A DNA stretch of 64,000 bases from Lithospermum erythrorhizon (GCA_019722365.1 JADFUC010001680.1:1-64000), one strand, 5' to 3'; numbered from the stretch's first letter, positions 23,871 through 35,337 are shown. Translations and numbers: made by a program. Notes: generated by a model from the letters alone, not told the origin.

Positions 23871-24731
23871 TTATTTAAGTATGTAAATAAATATCCTTGC
23901 TCCATCTTCATTCTCTTGTTTGATCATGAGATCTTGTTTACACATATCTTCATTATGAGGTAGTTCATTAAGATCAAGATTAAATAATTTGATGTCATCG
24001 ACTGGAGGATAAGAGATTGTTTTACCTTTTTTGCAATACCTCTTATGTCCTCCAAGTGCTTGACCTTTAGAGAAAATCTTGTTGCAATAGCAACACTGGT
24101 GAATTTTATCATATGATCTTTCTCCAAACTCAATTGATTCAAGTTTTATTGCTCTCCCATGATGTCCTTTGTGTCCACGTAATGCTTGGTAACTATTGAA
24201 TGATCTTGAACAAATGTTACATATATATTTCTCCTCTGATTTTATGACCTCAATTTTCTCCAAACATTTTTCCTTTTTATCTTTAACATCATCATGCACG
24301 TCTTTAATCCTTCTTTTTTTGATTGGAAGACTATTAACCAAACCATTAGGTTGGTCATTGGTAAGGGTCATACGATTTCTTCCTTCGACAAGAAACAAGT
24401 TGTGATTCTTTTTTATACGATTTTCTTCACAAGGATGCTCAAATTTTGATCCTTTCACATGATTTGTTCTCTTCTTTGTCTTGGACCAACTATATGGTAA
24501 ATCCTTTAAAAGGTCACATCTTAAGAGAATGTGATTTATCTTCATAAGATGTATCCTTTTGTGGTTTTCAAATGATTTTTCATGTTTAAAGTTCTTTAGA
24601 CAATAAGGGCACATTAGTAAAGACCTTTTGTTGACACCATCTTGAGACTCTAGTTTTTCCATATGAAAAAACTTATGTTTCATGAATGCCTTTGCCATTC
24701 CAGTTTGACGCAAAAATGTATTGATATGCAA
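23871..24731 (-). CDS. C2H2 zinc-finger repressor with EAR motif (ZAT-like)
   Basis: An intronless gene for 286 aa. Finger 1 (41-61) is CPYC...H...H and lacks the plant signature. Finger 2 (171-191) has C171, C174, H187, H191 and the core QALRGHK, a variant of plant QALGGH. Finger 3 (213-233) has QALGGHK, but its last ligand is Cys (HKRYC), making it a C2HC finger. A basic stretch IKKRRIK (137-143) is a likely nuclear signal, and LDLNEL (252-257) is a DLN-type EAR motif that recruits co-repressors such as TOPLESS in this family. The widely spaced fingers and C-terminal EAR place it with ZAT-type nuclear transcriptional repressors. These often act in stress or development; the specific role cannot be told. 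The start is the first Met of the frame. Confidence 0.85.
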   Translation of the reverse strand: MHINTFLRQTGMAKAFMKHKFFHMEKLESQDGVNKRSLLMCPYCLKNFKHEKSFENHKRIHLMKINHILLRCDLLKDLPYSWSKTKKRTNHVKGSKFEHPCEENRIKKNHNLFLVEGRNRMTLTNDQPNGLVNSLPIKKRRIKDVHDDVKDKKEKCLEKIEVIKSEEKYICNICSRSFNSYQALRGHKGHHGRAIKLESIEFGERSYDKIHQCCYCNKIFSKGQALGGHKRYCKKGKTISYPPVDDIKLFNLDLNELPHNEDMCKQDLMIKQENEDGARIFIYILK

Positions 24732-25455
24732 ATGCTTATGAAAATCAAGATACTTAGTGTGAAACTTTGAGTAAAAGAGAATATGAGTTATGTGAAGAAT
24801 TTGTGAAGCTAATTATGAAGAGAATGTAGCTAGATAGAGTAGTAAACTATATTGCAATTTAACTTTTATTTTAGTAACCAATAAATGAAACTAGTAACTG
24901 ATATGTTGGTAAAGTTGCAAGTATTAAATTAACAGTAGTTAATCAATAAATTCACAATAATCAAATATTTTGTCATGATAAATTAGTTGTCAATTGCCTT
25001 CAATTGGATGTTACAATATATGAGATCATATGTAGTTTAGCTTTCTTATTATAACCTTATCACATGTTTGAAAATAATGCTCCCCACTTAAATATTTAAT
25101 TTCCACCTAATACAATGTATGTTGGTAATTATAAAATTTAGGTAGAGATGCAATAATAAAGCATCTTTACTCATTTCATAGAGTATTAAACACAAAAATA
25201 TATTAATCACAAAATATAGTCAAACTTTGTGATAATCTTCCAAAAATACTCAACCAAATAATTCAAATAAAATATTGACATTAATTTATTATATAAATAT
25301 ATATTAGCATTTATTAGGATATTGAATAGGTCTAATACGTAACAATATCAGCAACTTCCTCCAAATTATTTTTTTAGCAAAAATACAAATGCCAACCAAC
25401 TGTGGTATAAATATACTTGGTATTATTCCTAGATATATATAAACTATATATAGTA
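24732..25455. other. Upstream region of the zinc-finger gene
   Basis: AT-rich noncoding sequence. A weak TATA-like string (GCAATATAGT on the minus strand, about 24,846-24,855) lies about 120 bp before the ATG. Nothing else is recognised. Confidence 0.4.
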
Positions 25456-25760
25456 CTTCTCTCTGTCTGACAAAGATTGATTATTTAGGTTAATGCACAT
25501 AAATTAAAGTGGAATGATTTTTACCATGTTTACCCTTGACATAAGAAATAAGCTGATGTCTAAGGCCCAATATACATTCGTATGGACATTATGTGTAGAC
25601 GTTAGAAAGAGAGTATAATTATTAACTGGCATAGAAAGAGAAAGAGATAAGTAGGGATATAAAAAGAAAAAACATGAACAAGCCAGCATTGGAAATATAA
25701 AAAATTAAATATTTTTGATCTGAAGAAAATCTTGAATGATCCAATATGAGACGGAGAGAG
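25456..25760. mobile_element. Stowaway-type MITE abutting the MULE
   Basis: Flanked by TA on both sides (25,454-25,455 and 25,761-25,762). The left terminus CTTCTCTCTGTCTGACAA and the right terminus, read inverted, CTCTCTCCGTCTCATATTGG form imperfect inverted repeats. The small minus frames across it (25,504-25,891) are not genes. Confidence 0.7.
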
Positions 25761-26142
25761 TAATGTTTAAAAATAGACAAAAGGCAAAAGCACACCCATC
25801 GCACGTTTTTCGTGATTTGCATTACATTATGTGTCGAATTTTGCCATTTGGCCCCATTAAACATAGCAAAACCACATCCAATCGAGGCCATTAGTCCATT
25901 TGACCGTTAACTTGATTTTTAGGGGAATAGCAATTTTAATTAAGTGCAGCTCAATCTGAGAATACATAATTTCATGAAAACTTAAAACCACTTCCCAAAA
26001 TTAAAAACAAACATATATACTGAAATCAAATTTAGCCTCCAAATTGATTTTTCCCCAATTAAACTTCTAAGAATCCTAACCCTTTAATAAAAAAGGGAAA
26101 ATCTAAGGTAGCTTCAATTACTTTAAATTGAACTTCCAAATC

Positions 26143-26549
26143 ATGTCGCCTGATGTCGTGTATTGCAAATATTACAGCGAAAAATTATGCATTGAAACTT
26201 GTCTAAATCCACAAAAAGAAAAATCCGGCCGATTTTTTTGCATGTCCAATACGGGTACATGTTATTTGTTTGTTTTTGTGATTGAATAATGAGTTGTGTC
26301 TAAATGTATATCATTTTTCGGTTAAAGTTTATTGGAGGCCATTGGTGGATGGAGTGGGTGGATAGAATTAGATATGTGCAGTTCGGTGGTCGATTTGAAG
26401 CATTGTAGCTGGTGTTGAAGGCGAAGAACGACTAGATTGAGCAATTAGAATTAGAAAATGAACAACTTTTGAAGAGGTGGTTGGAGAGAAAAGTTGAATA
26501 CTACAATAGATCAAATGAAACAAGTGTGTTTGAATTGCCTGATATCTAA
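26143..26549 (+). pseudogene. GRF-type zinc-finger ORF inside the MULE, broken
   Basis: From the ATG at 26,143 the frame reads YCKYY, then CIETCLNP, then KSGRFFCMSNT. This resembles the plant GRF zinc finger (CxC...NPGRRFyxC). About 75 bases later, a second segment reads HWWMEWVDRIRY, corresponding to the W-x-D end of the finger, followed by a charged helix (ELENEQLLKRWLERKVEYY) and a stop at 26,547. The gap could be a small intron. Two in-frame TAG codons (26,406-26,408 and 26,433-26,435) break the helix segment, so I call it a pseudogene. Proteins of this form (GRF finger plus coiled coil) are common in plant MULEs. The function is unknown. Confidence 0.55.
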
Positions 26550-27283
26550 GTTGTATGACCTTGTAGTTGCAACTTTGAATATATTAATGTTGTATCAAAT
26601 TTGAATAGTTGCAACTTTGAATATGGTAATGGTGTATCAACCTTATTCCAATTTTTTTGTTGCCTTAATGTTTACTTGTTTGTACTCTATATTGTACCAA
26701 TTGCCTGAATGCAATCTAAAGAATTATCAAGACTAGTGATAAACTTTGTTAGCGCCTACAACGCAACTCCATGAAAAAATATATTACAGGTTGCTCAAAG
26801 GCACTTCTGCTGAAAAACATAAACTGATTTAGATGCAACAAACCAATATAGTCTTCATAAGCACAATACTAGTTCATAAATTGATTTAGATGTTAGGATA
26901 AAAAGACTTTATTTGTTCATGTCGATAGTCTTAGTCTTAAAAACAAAAACAAACATAGTTGTCTCAAAATAAGGCACACATTATGCATCGAAAATGCTTG
27001 GGTATACCTGCAAAGGCAGCAGGTTTCTTTCATTAATTGTCTTCAAGTTATCATGCTTTTTAGCCACCTTGAATGACTATTCCCTTTCCTTGGTTTCTTC
27101 ATCCTCTTTTGCAGAGTACTATCTAGTTAGGCCTTGGTTGTTTTATGACTCGTTGTAAATGTCTTGCTTTCGCAGCCGTTGGTACTTGAGGTTGAATTAT
27201 ATGCCGTGGAGTACGTGGTGATACTTCTGAATGTTATTGGTTAGGCGAGTTGGCTTGGAGTTTGTGGTACTTGGGTGGCATAA

Positions 27284-27610
27284 TTAATGGTACCCGGAGT
27301 TGAATTTGTATATGTCGTTCGTGATCATAGAGATTATGCGACTACAAAGGAAAGAAAAACCTCCCGAGTCGCCCGTATAGAAAACTAATCTAAAAGCCCA
27401 TGACTCAATTGAACCTAACTCAAATGTATCAGATTCACAATAATCGAACAATTCAACCTTTCCACCTTCGTAAGACACACTATGGTTAGCCACAAATCGT
27501 CCATGATAGTGAACCCTAACACTAAACAAGCTTTTCTCATCTTTATACAGAGCCATGTAATTCGCATCTGAGTTCCCTTTATGATTTCTCTCACAAATAA
27601 AACCTGTCAT
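27284..27610 (-). CDS. PB1-like domain fragment of a MULE-associated protein
   Basis: A 108-aa frame with FSVRVHYHGRFV at about 29-40, YEGGKVELFDYCESDTF at about 47-63, then a hydrophobic stretch. This matches the plant PB1-like domain (VRVHHGGKF ... YVGGKV..fDycD.D.wS), which sits at the N terminus of many MULE transposase-related proteins. The usual continuation (leucine-rich LEELVKxLGY and the transposase) is missing or shifted. The frame is open but lies within a transposon and ends early, so it is probably a remnant. It lies antisense to, and downstream of, the GRF ORF in the same element. Confidence 0.55.
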   Translation of the reverse strand: MTGFICERNHKGNSDANYMALYKDEKSLFSVRVHYHGRFVANHSVSYEGGKVELFDYCESDTFELGSIESWAFRLVFYTGDSGGFSFLCSRIISMITNDIYKFNSGYH

Positions 27611-28133
27611 GACTTAATTTAGGGTTTCGACAAAATCGATTTGGGGAAATATAGGGCTTAATCGATTTGGCGGAAATACGGGGGATTTCAGCAAGCTTAA
27701 TCGATTTGGGGTATTATAGGGTTTAAATTTGGGGGAATTTGTAAGGATTAATTTTGGGGAATTTTTAGGGATTGAAATGGTAGTCTGATACGTTTTTGAT
27801 ATTTCTAAGTGTTGACTGAAATGAATGTGAGTTGAAAGTTTGAAAATTGAAGAGTTTAGTTATTAATTGTTCTTAATTTAGGGGGAGGGGTTTCAATTTT
27901 CATGAAAATACAAGTAGACCCCCGAATTGGGGCTTAATTTAATTAAAATTACATTTCAACTAAAAACTAGAAGTTTAATGGTCAACATAGCGGTCAAGCA
28001 GGCAAAGAATGACACGGTTGACGGGGGTTTCATTATATTGAATGGGTGGAATGGAAAAAAGTGACACATAATGGGTGGAATGCAAACCACAAAAAACGTG
28101 GATGGGTACTAATGCCTTTTGCCTTTTAAAAAT

Positions 28134-29962
28134 CTAGAGGGCAAGTGCCCCTTGCCCCTCCCACTCATCCCACTCCTCCCACCCTCCCGGTTTCGTCCTT
28201 TCTCACATGTATATATGGTGATTCATATCTTATTTTTAACACATATGTATTGGGCTCATATCTATAGATTGTAAATTTATATACTATATATCGGAACGCA
28301 TATGCATTGTCTTTCATAGATATATACTAGATAGAAAAATATTTACTACCATACCATTGAATGATTCAAGATTGTAGGAAAAATTATTTTGTTCGTTTTC
28401 AACAAATACATACAATATGTATAGTCGAAGTCCCACTAACTTATTATGAACTCTATGTTCAATTTCAGTCTCAACATTAATCGATTTTCTAACCAATTCA
28501 TTAAGACAAAAATTCTTACTCCTTTATAATTCAATTTGATTTCATAACTTAAATATTAGTAGTATAGGTGGTTTTACTTTATTTCCATTTAAGAAATAGG
28601 ATTCACATGGCAATATCAAGTATCCATCACCTTGAATTATTACTTAAAAACATTCATTTCTAGTTTTTTAAATGACATAGTCGTACTACGTCGAATCGTT
28701 AAAAAATATTATTGAAATAGATATGAATATAGTCTCTTGATGAACATGTTTAGCTTGGTCACTACCAAGTGTCTAATTAAACATTCATTCCAAATTATTT
28801 ATTCATCTATTGAAAAATAATTTACTTATTTTTTTATAAATCGACATCTAAATAGTAGATTGAGTAATTTCAATACTTAGCAATCTTTAACTAATTTTTA
28901 GAGCCTCATCTTAGGAGGTTATACATATATTGTAAGCAAAAAACTTACATAGTTACACCATTGGATCATCCTATATAAGTAAGATATATTATCGTACGGT
29001 TCATATAAAACAGGGGCATTTAAGGCATTTTCAACTTTTTTCCCGTTAACTAGCATACGCATTGCATCGTTGTTTGTGGGAAGTGGTTACATGCTTATAC
29101 TCAATTATAGTAAAAATAGAATTATGCCATTTATAAGTACCGTGTTTACTAAATTCTGTAAGCTACTAAATGGGAAATGTAATTTTTAATACAATTAATA
29201 TGTCATCATCCAATAATTACTTGTTAGAACAACTTCACTTACATGTAACCTCATTTATTCGAAGCATAATTGAATTGTTCATTCAATTATCGCACCAACA
29301 TAATTAACTCTAACTAATTAGAATTCTAATATTGGGCTTTGACTTTACCTTCATATGACTAGTCGATGAGTTATAAAATAAATATCAGGTGATTCTCTTG
29401 TACATTTTTGAAATGATGAACCTAATTTCTTCTTTCCACCTCATATGGGGCGTTGATTAGGGCTTTAGGCATGATAAAATTCGAATTTCCTATTATCGCA
29501 AAAAATAATTTATTGCATGATTATTTGATAATATTAATTGTTTTAGCTATATAAAATTCTATTACAAAATAATGCTAACATTTGACATTTTTACAATTTC
29601 CCCGATAATGTCAAACAAGATCGTAAATTTTATTAATATTTGATTATGAAAAATGCAAATATAACAATTTAGGGATGAAGGTAGTAATAAATTTCATCGG
29701 TCCCGTCAGCGTTAATTTATAGAGTTTTTAGTGTAAGGGGCAATTAAGGGTAAAATAGTTAAATTGCATCCCCAAAAAAATAGCATTTGGGTGTGACTAC
29801 AGCAACTCATGATTTCTCTATTTCTTGATCCATCTCTTTCTGCAATTATTATTATGAATAAACTAAAAATCACAGAAAATCTATACAAATTCCATACATA
29901 TGTAATAAATTAATTGTGAATTTGACAACCCAATTGGCATATGCAAGAGGTTCGTAAGAAAT
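28134..29962. other. Intergenic, nothing recognised
   Basis: AT-rich sequence, with a short C-rich patch (28,150-28,195). No frame with a known domain; the 60-codon minus frame at 28,314-28,496 has none. Confidence 0.5.
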
Positions 29963-30109
29963 GGGGAATGTGAATGAAAGTAAGAAGATGGATCTGGCAG
30001 ATCGAACGGTGGGGATTCATTTTCAGGAGGCGTGGTGCGATTTCCTTCGTCGGATTTAACGACTAATTCTCCTCCATCTTATTTGCCCCTCAGGTCCACA
30101 ATTCTTTTA

Positions 30110-30885
30110 TTATTTTTCCACTTCACTCGTTGATAACGATATTTTTTCGTAATGTAAAATTAATAAAAAATGAGAAAGAGATGGAGTGTCGAGTGAAGTC
30201 AAATGTATATATTGTCCGCCCTTCTTTTATTACTCTATGGTTTTTCCACTTCACCTGTTGCTAAGGAACAGACACTTTGTAGTGTAAAATGAATCGAGAA
30301 TAGCATAGAGATCGAGTGATAGAGTGTACTTATCAAGAATTGGAGTGGAAAAATCATTACCCGTGTTGTTTCATGGTTCTAGTAAATATGCGCGAGTAGG
30401 AATATTTTCACCCGTTGATAAGGATACTTTGTACTGTAAATGATTCGAGAATAATAAAGAGATGGGAGTGTGGTTATCAAGAATTGGAGAAAAATCATTG
30501 CATGAATTGTTTCATGCTTCTAGTAAATATACTTGACTAGGAATATCTTGATATGAATGTAATAGGATTACATGTCGACCCCTCTTTTATTTTAATGTAT
30601 GTATATATATTCTCACTCAATAATTCCCACTTTACCTGTTCATAACAATAATTTGTAGTGTAAAAAAAATTATATGGAGTCAGGGCAGATTTAAGGGGTG
30701 TTAATGATAAAATGTTATTATGGGAACACTCGTTTTTGTTGAGGAGTATCCTATAAAATGGGATTATGGGAACACCCATTTATAAAATCATGGATCTGCC
30801 CCTGGATGGAGCGTCGTTCTTCGGAATGAAAAAATCATTACATATATTGTTTCAAGGTTCTAGTTAATATGCGTGAGTAGATGAC
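30110..30885 (+). repeat. Degenerate tandem repeats in intron 1 of the SnRK1 beta pseudogene
   Basis: Several copies of a unit with the order CCACTTCACCTGTTG-TAA, TTTGTAGTGTAAAATGAATCGAG, AGAGATGGAGTG, TTATCAAGAATTGGAG, AAAATCATTAC, then GTTTCATGGTTCTAGTAAATAT and GAGTAGGAATAT. The last block recurs at about 30,368, 30,508 and 30,849; the TTTGTAGTGTAAA block at 30,264, 30,430 and 30,651. The units are about 140-230 bp apart and one is split by a hAT-type MITE. Confidence 0.7.
30681..30804. mobile_element. hAT-type MITE, 124 bp
   Basis: The left end is CAGGGCAGATT and the inverted right end is CAGGGGCAGATCC. Flanking octamers TATGGAGT (30,673-30,680) and GATGGAGC (30,805-30,812) share six of eight bases, consistent with an aged 8-bp hAT target duplication. 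No coding sequence. Confidence 0.7.
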
Positions 30886-33800
30886 AATGAATCATTACAC
30901 TGAATTATTAAAATGCAAAGATGACAATGAATGATTGTAGCCAGAATATGGCATGTACTTCTCCTAGATGCATCAATATGGAAATTGAGAATTTATTTGT
31001 TATCACATTGTACCCATCATGTGGTTATGACAACTACTACTTTATTACATCAGGACACTAACCAATGTCGAAAAAATGCAAGTATGGTTCATATAGAATT
31101 ATGTTGAGAAGAAATGTGATTACCAACAACCCTGACCACCCTGGGCTGGAAACAAACAAAATAGAATAGAAGGAATGAAACTCGAATTCTGGATATAGAA
31201 CTTAGCATAACAGTTACCATTTTATTACTTTTACTGTGGTGTCCTTCTGAAACATTTTTCATCTCGTTAGCTTATTTATTAGTTGATGCTCGTATAGTTT
31301 GCTTTGAAAATAATTTCAATAACACTAGCATGGCAATGTAATGACAGAAAGTCTCATTCCTATACTTTTAGGGCAGGGAATGATATAAATGGAATAGAAA
31401 CTTAATGATCTGAATCCTTCATTTGTGATGAAGCACAACTGAGTTCTCTTAAATCCCAACATGCCTGCCAAATGTAGTTCCCCGCTTATCATCCGTATAA
31501 GCTCCGTAGCGGGCATAAGTAAATACGTGAACATTATTGAACCGAGCATGGAACTAAACCAATTAGTATGCAGCCTGCAAGTGGCTCCTAACTTAACGCC
31601 CATTGAGATTTTTAGTAGAGAACCTTGTACTTTTTTGCTCATTTTATAAGCTTGGATATGTCTTTCTCGTAGTTATCAATTTATCATTCATTGAGTTGCA
31701 TTGATAAATAATGCAACATGTAATATCATCGCCTTTAGACAACGACACGTAAGTGTGGTCAGCTTTAAGCTTCCGCCAAAGATTGATAATGCTTTTTTTG
31801 TCAGATTCTTATAATCTTATTTGATTAATATTTGTGTTCTTAACGGAAAAAAATGACCCAATATGGAGCTGGATGGAGACGTCTATTCATATATGATGAT
31901 ATATATGACAAAACAATCCCTAAGAAATTAAAAAGTCAAATTCAGCTCTGATGTCCCATAAATATGAATACGGCATTTGTTGTATTTCTAACACATTAAA
32001 AAGTCCAATTCCACTTTGGAATCAAACAAGGTCCTAAAGTTCTTTTTTGGCTTCTCCTACTGAAATGTTTCTGGCAACAATGTATGTCATAGTAATTGTT
32101 ATAATCTTCCTAGAATTATTAAGATATCAAGATTTTTGTACTAAAACTTGTTTCTGCTCTAGTATTGTCCCCGATTTTGAACTTCTAAGGAACTTCCCCA
32201 AATATTGTAGCTATCTCTCCTAATATTTTATTTTGGATTTTTCAAACTAAATAATGTCTTTTTCTATTTTCAGGTTCCAGCTGTTCCCTTACAAGGAGAT
32301 TTTCCAACAACTTTCAATCAAATGCATCAAGATGCACCTGAAGATGATTACCCTCCTGAGCAAGGCATACCTACGTTAATAACATGGAGTCGTGGTGGCA
32401 ATAATGTTTTAGTGGAAGGATCATGGGACAATTGGAAGTTGAGGTGAGCGTTTAGTCTGGCCTCATGGAGCAATTTATTTCCTTACTGGGCATTTCAGAA
32501 ATATTTCAACAAACGTTAAATAATTTGCGATTTTCTGAGTGAATAAATGAACGGTGTCTATTTGCAGGAAGGCAATGCATAGATCAGGTAAAGACCATTC
32601 GGTTCTCCAAGTCCTTGCATCTGGCATATACCATTACAAATTCATCGTTGATGGTGAAGTGAAGTATATAGCTGAGCTTCCACATGAAATAGATGATATG
32701 GGTCACGTTTCCAATCTTCTTGATGTTAATGTAAGTGACTATTCAGCATTTCAGCCTCATATCATGTCAGTTTCTTTATTGTGCTATCTGACGTACAAAC
32801 TACAAATTACTTCTTTAATTGAAGTATGCCACACTCTGATTCTGGTTAGAATTCCAAAAACGCTGTACTGACCCGTTGGTTCGTGAGTTTGATTTTGACG
32901 GATGACTAACATCTTTTGTCCTATTATCGGAGGAACTTTTTTGGAACCTGAACATGCTAAACATGGATATGTAGTGTTTTCTGTGATACCTCAGTACCAC
33001 AGTCGTAAGCTATCCTTCTTTCTCTGTTGTTACTTACGGCCTACTTCAAGTTGATTAATTGAACTTTCAACAAAAAGAAAAAGAACATTCTACAGATCCC
33101 CCATTATAATCTAGTACTAATGTGAGTGGGTGCGGATTCGCATGGTTGCCTTATTCTGCATCCTAATTTTATGAGATACCTCTGTAGTACTATTTCATTT
33201 CCCTTTTTGTTTTGTTTTTGAGTGACCAAATGAATAGTGAACTAGGTCGCTCAAATAAAAATGGATGAAAGTAGAAAACTAACTAAATTACAAGATATAT
33301 AAAAAGTGTTGGATGCTAATCTCCTGTCTTCAGAAAAAGATTTCAATTTTGTATTACCTAGTCTTTTGACAACTATTTCTGGAGTGGTTGTGTTTCGTGT
33401 AGTTCCAGTACATCCCTTGCTTGACCTATTATATGCCGAGAGATGTGTCCGTGGGTTCTCGATAGCCGGGTCGGTAATCAAGCTTGTTTATCCCACCCAG
33501 CTCATGTTACTCTTATTATAGGATTACATACCAGAGAACCCCAAAATAACAGAAGTTTGAGGTCTACCATCACCGCATCTAGCCTATGGTCAAACATTCC
33601 CCTCGAGGATGATGATTTTGCCAAGGAGCGTGATTGCTACCTCAACTCCATCTAACCGCATTTCTTGGTAATGGAGAACTTAAGCGAACTCCAGATTACG
33701 CATCATTCTATCAAAGCCACAATGATGCTGGTGTTTAACTACGCTTTCATAGAGAGCGGGACGTGGGGCATCTCAATCGATGGTTGCCTTTGTCCGACTC

Positions 33801-33930
33801 CACCGGTTTCACCTGCACAAGCACTGCCGCCCTCTATAAGCCCTCAAGATGACCATCTTTTCGATTTTGTAAAGTCTTCATTGCCACACTTATTCCTTCA
33901 GAAATTGGCGTATACGGATGTCTGCTAAGT

Positions 33931-34481
33931 ATGTCATTCTAACGTCTAATGTCTTTGAATATCCAGTGCATCAGTACCTCCTTCTCTTTGTAGCTTAAAA
34001 TTTCCTTCGTAATGACTTTCAGGGTTATAATTTTGGTCAGTCAATGAAATTGCTTAGATACTGATAGATAGTAGGATTTATGTCCATAATGGGTTCACAC
34101 GACATACCATGTATATGGCCAAGTGTAAACTTTAATATTGAAGTTCTTAAATACATTATCTATATTGCAAGAACTATTTTTAATAAAATGACACGGTATT
34201 TGTGTAATAAATTGATAAAATAAATATATTGTGTGACCCCAAGGCCCTAGAATGCATCATTTTTAGTTTAATTTCGACTAAGCTAAATATCAATTTTTAT
34301 CTCAAATTCGTGATACTCTACTTGATACGCTGAGCGAAGCCGAGTAGAAAGACATTCGAAATAAACTTACTCAGTTAAGTATTGCTTCGAGGTCCTGTCA
34401 CCCTTAATGTCTACACACTCTTTAAAGATATTCAGGTCCGACACCTTCAATATTCCAAGATAGTCATGACACTCTTTTAAG
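33931..34481. other. Intergenic between the SnRK1 beta pseudogene and a MITE
   Basis: AT-rich, nothing recognised. Confidence 0.5.
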
Positions 34482-35050
34482 GAGAAATTTGGGTAAATAG
34501 CACCTTTTAGACACTTTTTTAATTTTTAACACCCTTTTTAAAATTTTTGCTAGAATAACACCGCATCCTCATGAAAAGATTAAATTGCTACTTAAAAAAC
34601 TAATATCCCAACTCATCTTTTTCTTCAATTCAAACCTTAATCATCACCACCATTAAACACAAACCCACCACCGCACCTATTCTCCCCCACATCCCTATCC
34701 CCCTCAAGCTTTCCTCTACTCCCAATCCTCATCCCAGATCCACTCTTCTTAACTAAAACCCGTGACCCCGCCCCCATTTTTTTGCACTTCTACCCCTACC
34801 CCTATCTTCTTCAATCTCGAATTGACCTTAGCTCTGGGGGTCAGGGGCTGGGAGGTTATGGTCTGATCGGGGAAAGGTGGCCAAGGCCACTAGCCATGGG
34901 CAGTACAATCAATAAGACGAAAGCTGCGTACTACTTTTTGTGCGCTTGGGGCTTTTTCATTTGAAAGTGAGGCTGCTATTCTAAAGAAATTTTAAAAAGG
35001 GTGTTAGAAATTAAAAGTGTCTAAAAGGGTGCTATTTACCTAGATTTCTC
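34482..35050. mobile_element. Mutator-type MITE, 569 bp, in the upstream region of the BPM gene
   Basis: Terminal inverted repeats of about 75 bp start GAGAAATTTGGGTAAATAG on the left and GAGAAATCTAGGTAAATAG on the inverted right. Both continue CACC-TTTTAGACACTTTT and then AACACCCTTTTTAAAATTT. The flanks TCTTTTAAG (34,473-34,481) and TCTTTTAAC (35,051-35,059) match in eight of nine bases, a Mutator-size target duplication. The interior is C-rich then G-rich, with no convincing gene. Confidence 0.8.
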
Positions 35051-35218
35051 TCTTTTAACACTTCTCATAACAACACTTTGCATCTTAACATCAAAGATCA
35101 CTCACGCTTATTCAATCTACTGCTATCGAATCGACGTTTTTTTCTTCACATACATTTTTGTTACCAAATCAACTAAATAAATTCAAAGCTTTTTTATAAT
35201 AAACAAGAGCCACCAAAA

Positions 35219-35229
35219 CCATATATAAG
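35219..35229 (+). promoter_or_regulatory. TATA box candidate of the BPM gene
   Basis: CCATATATAAG lies about 110 bp before the ATG at 35,338, a plausible distance for a gene with an 80-nt leader. Confidence 0.5.
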
Positions 35230-35337
35230 TTGAACGAGTGTGATGGAAGGAAGTTTTGGTTTTTTATTTAATCAAACCCATCCTAATTAATCCAATTAAT
35301 CCCCCAGTCCTCCAAATCGCAAATTCCCCAATCCACC

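Larger units (their letters stand above)
25775..28124. mobile_element. Mutator-like element (MULE), 2,350 bp, with 9-bp target duplication
   Basis: The 9-mer TTTAAAAAT flanks the element exactly (25,766-25,774 and 28,125-28,133). The ends are long inverted repeats of roughly 150-180 bp. The left begins AGACAAAAGGCAAAAG and the inverted right begins AGGCAAAAGGCATTAG; both then continue through CCCATC, CACGTTTTT, GTG-TTTGCATT and ATTATGTGTC. A 9-bp duplication plus long terminal repeats is the Mutator signature. Inside are a broken GRF zinc-finger ORF (plus) and a PB1-like fragment (minus). No transposase core was recognised, so the element is probably non-autonomous. Confidence 0.85.
29963..33930 (+). 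pseudogene. SnRK1 (SNF1-related kinase) beta-subunit pseudogene, AKINbeta type
   Basis: Exon 1 (29,963-30,093) starts MGNVNE, as AKINbeta proteins do, and ends ILFAPQ in another frame after a shift and stop. Exon 2 (32,274-32,443) gives VPAVPLQG ... PPEQGIPTLITW and GSWDNWK. Exon 3 (32,568-32,730) gives RSGKDHSVLQVL, GIYHYKFIVDGE and LLDVN. Together exons 2-3 form the AMPK glycogen-binding domain and are intact with GT-AG borders. Exon 4 starts at 33,522 (DYIPENP) but hits a stop at TEV*. PSPHLAYGQTF, PLEDDDFAKE and LLPQLHLTAFL then lie in different frames. The last exon, about 33,715-33,840, has FNYAFIESGTWGIS and a shifted VA...LHRFH, the remains of the C-terminal kinase-association (ASC) domain. 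Functional homologues anchor the SnRK1 alpha and gamma subunits. Retained introns show this is not a processed copy. Confidence 0.85.

Noticed and set aside
31325..31649. 105-codon minus ORF and 62-codon plus ORF
   Set aside because: They lie within intron 1 of the SnRK1 beta pseudogene, are mutual shadows, and show no known domain.
32554..32871. 105-codon ORF taken as a gene of its own
   Set aside because: Its first part is exon 3 of the SnRK1 beta pseudogene; it then reads into the intron.
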